DNA of 5,563 nt from Rubritepida sp. (GTDB taxonomy: Bacteria; Pseudomonadota; Alphaproteobacteria; Acetobacterales; Acetobacteraceae), in NCBI GenBank assembly GCA_022843345.1, contig JALHNW010000146.1:1-5563 (forward strand). The letters run 5' to 3'. How positions within the stretch are numbered: the stretch's first letter is position 1; each line of letters starts with the position of its first letter. The position numbers were made by a program, and so were the translations under genes. The notes under the pieces were generated by a model. It saw nothing but the letters and a program-made list of their open reading frames with translations. It was not told the DNA's origin and did no database searches. This document shows, in pieces, positions 1 through 4,419 of the stretch.

Positions 1-2
1 CC

Positions 3-353
3 GCCCGCGCCGCCGCCGATGCCGGCCTCTGGGGCCCGCCGCGCCTCATCGCCTGCCCGGGCGCCGACCCCATCGCGCTGACCGACCCCGACGCCGCCTG
101 CTGGGCGGAGGCGATGAGCCGCCACGTCGGCCTGGACACCCTGCCCGGCTGGGCCCTCACCCTGCGCCTGCTGGCGCTCGTCGAGGCGATGGGCCGCCAC
201 GCCTGGCTGCGCGGCCTGTTCACCATCGGCCCCGGGGGCGCGGAGTTCCACCCGGCCCTGCTGGCCGCCGCCGCCCAGGCGCCGCTGGATGCGACGGGGC
301 GGTTCGCGGAGGGCGCGTTGCGTGGCATGCTGGCGCGCAGCCTGCCCCCTTAG
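3..353 (+). CDS. Unrecognised protein, C-terminal part (5' end outside window)
   Basis: The frame is open from the left edge of the window to a TAG at 351-353, giving 116 residues of the C-terminus. The first in-window ATG (114) is inside the frame and nothing marks it as the true start, so the gene very probably begins upstream. The visible part is rich in Ala, Leu, Pro and Arg, with an amphipathic, helix-like middle (about residues 50-75 of the visible part) and a Gly-rich turn followed by a second Ala-rich helix. I see no signal peptide, membrane segment or catalytic motif, and I do not recognise the family. Codon use matches the following genes. The lipoprotein gene starts 12 bases after its stop codon, and that gene's possible Shine-Dalgarno AGGA (352-355) overlaps this stop, so the two are probably co-transcribed. 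That it is coding is likely; its function is unknown. Confidence 0.65.
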   Translation, partial: ARAAADAGLWGPPRLIACPGADPIALTDPDAACWAEAMSRHVGLDTLPGWALTLRLLALVEAMGRHAWLRGLFTIGPGGAEFHPALLAAAAQAPLDATGRFAEGALRGMLARSLPP

Positions 354-365
354 GATAACCCGCCC

Positions 366-719
366 GTGCGCCTGACGCTCCTGCCGCTCCTTCTCCTCGC
401 CGCCTGCGCCCCGCGCACCGAGCCGCTCTTCCAGCCCCGCCCCGGCGCGCCCGACACCAACCCCGCCGTCGTCGCCGCCTGCCGCGAGGAGGTGACGAAC
501 ATCCTCCGCCGCCAGGACCGCGCGCAGCTGATCCGCGAGGACGAGCGCGACGCGCGCCTGGGCGCCGAGGCCACGCCCTTCACCCAGCGCGCCTCGCAGG
601 ACCGGCTGAACCGCGGCTTCGCCCAGGGCCGCCTGATCGACGACTGCGTGCGCGACAACACCCGCACCACCCAGCGCGCGCAGCCCGCAGCACCCGAGCC
701 CACCATCCGGGGCCGCTGA
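366..719 (+). CDS. Small lipoprotein of unknown function
   Basis: Predicted 117-residue protein starting at GTG 366 and ending in TGA 717-719. The N-terminus is a short lipoprotein signal: Arg2, a Leu-rich core (residues 3-11) and the lipobox L11-A12-A13-C14. This predicts cleavage before Cys14, lipidation there and anchoring in a membrane facing the periplasm. Residue +2 is Ala rather than Asp, which by the E. coli sorting rule favours the outer membrane. The mature part is about 104 residues, highly charged and helix-prone, with a Pro-rich segment at both ends. It has two further cysteines (C39 and C94), which could form a disulfide. No enzyme motif is visible and I cannot name a family. 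The start is chosen because it gives a complete signal peptide and lies 10 bases after an AGGA. It is packed between its neighbours (gaps of 12 and 4 bases), which points to an operon. Confidence 0.8.
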   Translation: MRLTLLPLLLLAACAPRTEPLFQPRPGAPDTNPAVVAACREEVTNILRRQDRAQLIREDERDARLGAEATPFTQRASQDRLNRGFAQGRLIDDCVRDNTRTTQRAQPAAPEPTIRGR

Positions 720-723
720 GCGG

Positions 724-1953
724 GTGGCGCAAGGCGCGCTCGCCCGCGCGCTCTCGCATCGCGACGCGCGCATCTTCTTCGGCGCCTCGCTCACGGCCTG
801 GACCGGGCTGTGGATGCACCGCATCGCGGTGGCCTGGCTGGCGTGGGAGCTGACGGGAAGCGCCTTCTGGGTCGGCATGGTGGCATTCTGCGACCTCGGC
901 CCGGCGGTGGTCTTCTCCCCCATCGCCGGCGCGGTGGCGGACCGGATGGACCGGGTGCGCCTCACCATGCTCGCCCAGGCCGCCATCGCGGTGCAGGCGC
1001 TGGTCATCGCCGGCCTCACGGCGGCCGGCGTCATCACCATCGGCTCGCTGCTGGCCCTGGAGGTGCTGGGCGGCATCGCCGCCTCCTTCGCCCAGCCGGC
1101 GCGGCAGGCGATGATGCCGGGCCTGGTGCCGCGCGCCGACCTGCCGGCGGCGGTGGCCTGCAACTCGCTGTGCTTCAACGTGGCCCGCTTCCTGGGTCCC
1201 GCCATGGCCGGGCCCCTGATCGCGGTCTGGGGCGTGGTGCCGGCCATCGCGCTCAACGCGCTGGCCTACCTGCTGGCCTGCCTCACCCTGCCCATGCTGC
1301 GCGTAGCGCCCGAGCACCTGCGCGGCCACCCGCCCGAGGGCTCCCTGCTGGCCGAGATCGTCGCGGGCATCCGCTACGTCGCCCGCCATCCGGGCATCGG
1401 GCCGCTGTTCCTGTTCGCCGGTGTCACCGCCGTGCTGCTGCGCGGCGTGCAGGAAATCCTGCCCCCTTATGTGGAGCGCCTGTTCGGCCAGGGCGCGCCG
1501 GGGCTGGCCCTGCTGACTGGCGCCATCGGGGTGGGCGCGCTCTGCGCCGGGCTGTGGGTCGCCTCGCGCGGGCGGCTGTCGGGCGTCACGGCGCTGGCGG
1601 TGGCCGGGGTGGCGTTGCAGGCGCTGTGCATCGCGGGGTTCGTGGCCACCGGCTGGTTCCCCTTCGCGGTTCTGTGCGCCGCCGCCTTCGGGGCCTGCGC
1701 CTCCATCCACGGCATCTCGGTGCAGGTGCTGGCGCAATCCGCCGCCGCCACGCCGATGCGCGGGCGCACCCTTTCCTTGTGGGGCCTGATCACCCGCGCC
1801 TGCCCGGCGCTCGGCGCCCTGGTGCTGGGCCTGGCGGGCGAGGCCTTCGGGATGCGCCTGCCCACCTTGCTGGCCGCGGCGCTGGCCCTCATGGTCGCCG
1901 CCTTCGCCGCCACCCGAATCCGCAGGTGGGCGGCACAGCTGGAGACGTCGTGA
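724..1953 (+). CDS. MFS transporter, EntS/MFS_3-like exporter
   Basis: Predicted 409-residue inner-membrane protein with many hydrophobic segments, consistent with the 12 helices of the major facilitator superfamily. It carries the loop 2-3 signature GAVADRMDRVRL (residues 69-80, motif A, with D73 and R74). It also has the P-A-R-Q-A-M-x-P-G-L-V block (125-135), followed by N147 and R155-F-L-G-P-A-M-A-G (155-163). That combination is typical of the MFS_3 group, which includes the enterobactin exporter EntS and many drug or metabolite exporters. A hydrophilic central loop lies near 195-225. The GTG at 724 is preferred over the next in-frame ATG (Met31), which would cut into helix 1; no good Shine-Dalgarno sequence is visible. 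It starts 4 bases after the lipoprotein stop and runs directly into the oxidoreductase gene, so co-expression is likely. Family assignment is firm; the substrate and the direction of transport are inference, with export the family's usual mode. Confidence 0.9.
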   Translation: MAQGALARALSHRDARIFFGASLTAWTGLWMHRIAVAWLAWELTGSAFWVGMVAFCDLGPAVVFSPIAGAVADRMDRVRLTMLAQAAIAVQALVIAGLTAAGVITIGSLLALEVLGGIAASFAQPARQAMMPGLVPRADLPAAVACNSLCFNVARFLGPAMAGPLIAVWGVVPAIALNALAYLLACLTLPMLRVAPEHLRGHPPEGSLLAEIVAGIRYVARHPGIGPLFLFAGVTAVLLRGVQEILPPYVERLFGQGAPGLALLTGAIGVGALCAGLWVASRGRLSGVTALAVAGVALQALCIAGFVATGWFPFAVLCAAAFGACASIHGISVQVLAQSAAATPMRGRTLSLWGLITRACPALGALVLGLAGEAFGMRLPTLLAAALALMVAAFAATRIRRWAAQLETS

Positions 1954-1955
1954 CC

Positions 1956-2933
1956 ATGCTCGACTGCGCCATCATCGGCATGGGCGCCTGGGGCCGCAAG
2001 CTGGTGGACAGCGTGCAGGGGCTGAACGGCGCGGGCATCCGCTTCGTCGCCGGCGCCACCGGCACCCCCGCCAAGGCCGCTGACTACGCGGCGGGCAAGG
2101 GCATCGCCCTGCACCCCGGCTTCGAGGACGCGCTGGCGGACCCCCGCGTGCGGGCCGTGGCGCTGGCCACCCCCCACGCCCAGCATGCCGCCCAGGTGAT
2201 CGCCGCGGCGCGCGCCGGCAAGCACGTCTTCGTGGAGAAGCCCTTCACCCTGTCGAAGCGCGACGCCGAGGCCGCCGTCGCCGCCTGCCGCGAGGCCGGC
2301 GTGGTGCTGGCGCTGGGCCACAACCGCCGCTTCCTGCCCGCGGTGGCCGAGATGAAGCGCCTGCTGGCCGAAGGCGCCCTGGGCACCCTGCTGCACGTGG
2401 AGGGCCAGTTCAGCGGCCCCGGCGGCTACGCCTACCAGCCCGGCGCCTGGCGGGCCGACCGCGCGGAATCGCCGCTGGGGGGCATGGGCGGCATGGGCAT
2501 CCACATGGTGGACATGATCATCCACCTCGCCGGCCGCTTCGCCGATGTCCGCGTCGTGTCCAAGGCCCAGGTCCTCCATGACACCATAGACGACACCACC
2601 GCCATACTGGCGACGCTGGAAGGGGGTGCCACCGTCACCTTCGCCACGCTCGCCGCCGCGCCGCGCCTGTGGCGCGTGGCGCTGTTCGGCTCGAAGGGCT
2701 GGGCCGCGCTGCACGGGCATGAGCACCTGACCGTGGCCACCCTGGAGGGCGAGCCCCAGACCCGCGCCTTCGACCCGGTGGACATCGAGCGCGCGGAGCT
2801 GGAAGCCTTCGCCGCCGCCGTGGCCGGCGGCCCCGCCTATCCCCTGCCGCCCGGGGAGGCGATCCACGGCGTCAGCGTCTTCGAGGCGATGCGCTGGGCG
2901 GCGTCGTCGGGCAGCGTCTGCCGCGTCCCCTGA
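1956..2933 (+). CDS. Gfo/Idh/MocA-family NAD(P)-dependent oxidoreductase
   Basis: Predicted 325-residue cytosolic dehydrogenase, a usual length for the family, whose members oxidise or reduce sugars, inositols and related hydroxy compounds. The N-terminal Rossmann fold shows the nucleotide loop G8-M-G-A-W-G13. It is followed by A71-T-P-H74, the family hallmark E94-K95-P96 and the N123-R-R-F stretch. The C-terminal substrate domain has G181-I-H183-x-x-D186, with H183 the expected catalytic histidine. The position four residues before H183, often Asp (as in B. subtilis inositol dehydrogenase), is Gly179 here. The start is ambiguous. ATG 1956 lies 2 bases after the transporter stop. GTG 1950 in the same frame would overlap that stop by 4 bases and sits 5 bases after GGAG (1941-1944); it would add only two residues. 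The tight link suggests that this enzyme and the permease act on related compounds. Family is confident; the substrate is unknown. Confidence 0.92.
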   Translation: MLDCAIIGMGAWGRKLVDSVQGLNGAGIRFVAGATGTPAKAADYAAGKGIALHPGFEDALADPRVRAVALATPHAQHAAQVIAAARAGKHVFVEKPFTLSKRDAEAAVAACREAGVVLALGHNRRFLPAVAEMKRLLAEGALGTLLHVEGQFSGPGGYAYQPGAWRADRAESPLGGMGGMGIHMVDMIIHLAGRFADVRVVSKAQVLHDTIDDTTAILATLEGGATVTFATLAAAPRLWRVALFGSKGWAALHGHEHLTVATLEGEPQTRAFDPVDIERAELEAFAAAVAGGPAYPLPPGEAIHGVSVFEAMRWAASSGSVCRVP

Positions 2934-2972
2934 AAACCGGCTATCCCATCACCCGCAACCCTGGAGGGCCCC

Positions 2973-3323
2973 ATGGCCAAGATCACCCGCTTCAACGAGA
3001 ACCCGATCCTTTCCTCCGCCGTCGAGTACCACAACTTCGTCTACTGCGCCGGCATGACGGCCGATGACCTGTCCCAGGACGTGGTCGGCCAGACCCGCCA
3101 GGTGATTGCCAAGATCGACGCCGCGCTGGAGAACTTCGGCACGGACAAGACCCGCCTCCTCCAGGCGCAGATCTGGCTGAAGGACATCCGCGACCGCGAC
3201 GCGATGAACACCGTGTGGGTCGAGTGGCTGGGCGAGGCCGGCCGCCCCGCCCGCGCTTGCGTGGAGGCCAACATGGCCGACCCCCGCCACCTGGTGGAGA
3301 TCATGGTCACCGCCTGCCGCTGA
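2973..3323 (+). CDS. RidA-family protein (YjgF/YER057c/UK114), short Rid2-like form
   Basis: Predicted 116-residue cytosolic protein. RidA proteins form trimers and hydrolyse reactive enamine/imine intermediates, such as those released by PLP enzymes, to keto acids and ammonia. The visible family pattern is F22-V-Y-C-A-G27 near the N-terminus, Q40-T-R-Q-V (40-44), a K-x-D-x-x-L segment around 47-52, and the signature R91-P-A-R-A-C-V-E98. R94 matches the substrate-binding arginine (R105 of E. coli RidA), and E109 in L-V-E-I matches the conserved glutamate near the C-terminus. Keeping the arginine supports deaminase activity rather than one of the Rid groups that lack it. The length and the M-A-D-P-R-x-L-V-E-I ending resemble the shorter Rid2-type branch. 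The ATG at 2973 has a strong Shine-Dalgarno GGAGGG (2963-2968) about five bases upstream, unlike the upstream genes, so it can be translated independently. It closes the plus-strand cluster and is followed by a terminator. Confidence 0.93.
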   Translation: MAKITRFNENPILSSAVEYHNFVYCAGMTADDLSQDVVGQTRQVIAKIDAALENFGTDKTRLLQAQIWLKDIRDRDAMNTVWVEWLGEAGRPARACVEANMADPRHLVEIMVTACR

Positions 3324-3346
3324 ATTCCGGCCATCACCATGCCCGA

Positions 3347-3379
3347 GAAAGCGTCCTGGCCCGGCCAGGGCGCTTTCTT
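3347..3379 (+). terminator. Hairpin terminator after the RidA gene
   Basis: GAAAGCG (3347-3353) pairs perfectly with CGCTTTC (3371-3377). The stem continues inward through one T-G wobble (3354/3370) and CCTGG/CCAGG (3355-3359 with 3365-3369), leaving a five-base loop CCCGG (3360-3364). The result is a 13-pair stem with no bulge, starting 23 bases after the RidA stop. The 3' arm and trailing bases read CTTTCTT, a short and interrupted T-run, so this is a moderate intrinsic terminator for the plus strand. The A-rich 5' arm could give some termination in the opposite direction too. Confidence 0.8.
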
Positions 3380-3435
3380 CACGAATCACCGCAACCTTTC
3401 TGCAAGCCCGGCATTCCTGCCCATCGTCGGATGCA

Positions 3436-3463
3436 TGTGGCATTTCTGCCGCCACACTGTGGC
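3436..3463. promoter_or_regulatory. Operator-like dyad cluster: TGTGGC / GCCACA / TGTGGC
   Basis: GCCACA-C-TGTGGC (3451-3463) is a perfect 13-base palindrome with a single central base. A further copy of TGTGGC lies at 3436-3441. Counting the following A, TGTGGCA occurs at 3436-3442 and 3458-3464, start-to-start 22 bases, about two helical turns. Such phased repeats are typical of a dimeric regulator's binding site. In RNA the middle GCCACA could pair with either flanking copy. I cannot name the protein that would bind it. Confidence 0.45.
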
Positions 3464-3473
3464 AACCGGTGCG

Positions 3474-3489
3474 TGTGAACCGGATCACA
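3474..3489. promoter_or_regulatory. CRP-type binding site TGTGA-N6-TCACA
   Basis: The sequence TGTGA (3474-3478), six spacer bases ACCGGA, then TCACA (3485-3489) matches both half-sites and the spacing of the E. coli CRP consensus exactly. Proteins of the CRP/FNR superfamily with the same recognition helix bind this pattern in many proteobacteria. It lies 171 bases upstream of the CHAP start codon, downstream of the terminator, so the CHAP gene is the natural target. Its distance from the transcription start is unknown because no strong -10/-35 pair is evident, so activation and repression cannot be told apart. Confidence 0.55.
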
Positions 3490-3503
3490 GGACAATGGTC
3501 CTG
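3488..3503. promoter_or_regulatory. Inverted repeat CAGGAC-N4-GTCCTG
   Basis: CAGGAC (3488-3493) and GTCCTG (3498-3503) form a perfect 6-4-6 dyad around AATG. It overlaps the last two bases of the CRP-type site, so two proteins could hardly occupy both at once, which suggests competition or a compound operator. It could also form a small RNA hairpin if transcribed. No known regulator is recognised. Confidence 0.35.
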
Positions 3504-3572
3504 ATACGGCGCCCGGCATGCACGCCATACGGGCGAATCACGCCAGATTTCGGTTTATGTCGAAACACCGCA

Positions 3573-3601
3573 TTGCCCGCGCGGGGGTCGCTGGGCTTAC
3601 T
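3573..3601 (+). promoter_or_regulatory. Weak candidate promoter for the CHAP gene
   Basis: TTGCCC (3573-3578) and CTTACT (3596-3601) are separated by 17 bases and share four of six and three of six bases with TTGACA and TATAAT. GCTTAC (3595-3600) also partly resembles the alphaproteobacterial GCTANA -10 form. If used, transcription would begin near 3608 and the leader would be about 50 bases, keeping the ribosome-site hairpin but not the hairpin before it. This is a low-scoring match and an upstream start is equally possible. Confidence 0.2.
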
Positions 3602-3623
3602 CCCCCCACGCCAGTCGGGGGGG
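3601..3623 (+). promoter_or_regulatory. Leader hairpin 1 (C6/G7 stem)
   Basis: A run of six C (3602-3607) faces a run of seven G (3617-3623) across a nine-base loop (3608-3616), and T3601 can add a wobble pair with the last G. It directly abuts the ribosome-site hairpin, so the two could stack end to end. Two alternatives compete for the same bases. GCG-GGGG (3581-3587) can pair with CCCC-a-CGC (3604-3611). GGGC (3593-3596) can pair with GCCC (3623-3626), which would take three bases from the next hairpin. It matters only if transcription starts upstream of it. Confidence 0.45.
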
Positions 3624-3652
3624 CCCTCCTGGCAAGGTTTGATCCAGGAGGG
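3624..3652 (+). promoter_or_regulatory. Ribosome-binding-site hairpin of the CHAP gene
   Basis: CCCTCCTGG (3624-3632) is the exact reverse complement of CCAGGAGGG (3644-3652), with an 11-base loop (3633-3643). The 3' arm contains the complete Shine-Dalgarno AGGAGGG (3646-3652), seven bases before ATG 3660, and the 5' arm contains the same CCTCC core as the 3' end of 16S rRNA. In the mRNA the stem would hide the ribosome site. That is the expected arrangement for a leader controlled by temperature, a ligand, a small RNA or a protein. The pairing is seen in the sequence; the regulatory role is inference. Confidence 0.6.
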
Positions 3653-3659
3653 ATTCCGC

Positions 3660-4409
3660 ATGCGGCTTCATGCTGCGCTGCTGACCATGTGCCTCGGCTT
3701 CTCGACGCTGCTGCCGGCGCACCACGCGCAAGCCGCCCGCGGCGATGTCCGCCAAGCGACCCGTGCCGGCGAGCGTCCCGACGCCCGCGCCACCGCGCCA
3801 CGCATCACCAACCCCGTGCACCGTGCCGGGTTGCGCGCCGCCGCGCCCCGCCGCACCACCGGCGGCCAGGGTGGAGGCATCTCCTGCGTGCCCTACGCCC
3901 GCTCCGTCACGGGCATGGAGATCTCGGGCAATGGCCGCGACTGGTGGCACAATGCCGCCGGCCGCTACGCCCGCGGCCAGCGGCCCGAGCCCGGCTCCAT
4001 CCTGTCCTTCCCCGGTTCCGGCGGCATGTCGTCGGGCCACGTCGCCGTCGTCTCCCGCGTGCTGAACGGCCGCATGATCGAGATCGACCACGCGAACTGG
4101 GGCGGCCCCGGCATCCGCCGCGGCACCGTGATGCGCAACGTCAAGGTGATGGACGTCTCCGACGACAACTCCTGGACCCGCGTGCGCGTCCAGGTCGGCT
4201 GGACTGCCGAGAACTTCGGCCGCGAATACCCGACCCACGGCTTCATCCACAACCGCCCGACCACCGCCTACGCCGCCGCCGACGACGCGATCCGCCCCGT
4301 CTCCTACACCACCCGGCGCGAGACCGCCCGGCCGCAGCAGGCGCGCGACACGCGGCGCGTCACGGCCCAGGCCGGCAAGCGGCAGCAGGTCGCCTCGGCG
4401 CGGCGATAG
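3660..4409 (+). CDS. Secreted CHAP-domain cysteine peptidase/amidase
   Basis: Predicted 249-residue exported protein. Residues 1-25 are a signal peptide: positive MRLH start, hydrophobic core 5-20, and A23-Q-A25 as a likely signal peptidase I site. Residues 26-68 form an Arg/Ala/Pro-rich linker. The CHAP domain begins near G71 with C76-V-P-Y-A-R (nucleophile C76), continues through W95-W96-H97 and P111-G-S-I-L-S-F, and has G126-H127-V-A-V-V (catalytic H127) and I142-D143-H-A-N146-W147, where D143 or N146 would be the third polar residue. CHAP enzymes cut peptidoglycan peptides or act as amidases, so a role in cell-wall turnover in the periplasm is likely. The tail (217-249) holds nine Arg and one Lys and looks disordered. 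ATG 3660 is chosen for its perfect Shine-Dalgarno (3646-3652) and signal peptide; in-frame upstream extension is not credible. The gene stands alone, with a long regulated-looking leader, and converges on the creatininase-family gene. Confidence 0.92.
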   Translation: MRLHAALLTMCLGFSTLLPAHHAQAARGDVRQATRAGERPDARATAPRITNPVHRAGLRAAAPRRTTGGQGGGISCVPYARSVTGMEISGNGRDWWHNAAGRYARGQRPEPGSILSFPGSGGMSSGHVAVVSRVLNGRMIEIDHANWGGPGIRRGTVMRNVKVMDVSDDNSWTRVRVQVGWTAENFGREYPTHGFIHNRPTTAYAAADDAIRPVSYTTRRETARPQQARDTRRVTAQAGKRQQVASARR

Positions 4410-4419
4410 GCCCCCGGCG

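Larger units (their letters stand above)
3324..3659 (+). other. Intergenic control region between the RidA operon and the CHAP gene
   Basis: This is the only long stretch without a convincing gene. Its base composition is less GC-rich than the flanking genes. A frame from ATG 3339 is open into the CHAP gene, but its translation has no family features and it would run through the terminator hairpin, so I treat it as non-coding. Contents in order: a terminator hairpin (3347-3379), a dyad cluster (3436-3463), a CRP-type site (3474-3489), a further inverted repeat (3488-3503), a weak dyad TTTCG-N8-CGAAA (3548-3565), and two adjacent hairpins (3601-3652), the second covering the ribosome-binding site. 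The parts are listed separately. Confidence 0.8.

Noticed and set aside
810..1955. Long plus-strand frame overlapping the MFS gene and continuous with the oxidoreductase frame
   Set aside because: The part before 1950 is a frame-shifted shadow of the MFS gene, rich in Gly, Arg, Pro and His, with no domain. The Rossmann fold starts at ATG 1956 (or GTG 1950), so there is no fusion protein.
580..2867. Long antisense open frames opposite the MFS and oxidoreductase genes (to 466 residues)
   Set aside because: They mirror G/C-biased third codon positions, are low-complexity (Gly/His/Arg/Gln), have no recognisable domain, and lie opposite genes with clear family motifs.
3438..3453. Sigma-54 type promoter (GG-N10-GC at 3439-3452)
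   Set aside because: The GG/GC spacing and TGGCA fit, but the TT before GC is CC and the match lies within the dyad cluster 171 or more bases from the start codon. Too weak to call.
3583..3652. G-quadruplex from the G-runs in the CHAP leader
   Set aside because: G-runs at 3583, 3593, 3617 and 3650 are far apart and each faces a complementary C-run nearby, so hairpins are the simpler structure.
3339..3659. N-terminal extension of the CHAP protein from ATG 3339
   Set aside because: It would translate the terminator hairpin and operator-like dyads, bury the signal peptide more than 100 residues inside, and bypass the ideal Shine-Dalgarno before ATG 3660.
3690..3692. Lipoprotein signal ending at Cys11 of the CHAP protein
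   Set aside because: The preceding L-T-M does not fit a lipobox and the hydrophobic segment continues past it to an A-Q-A signal peptidase I site.
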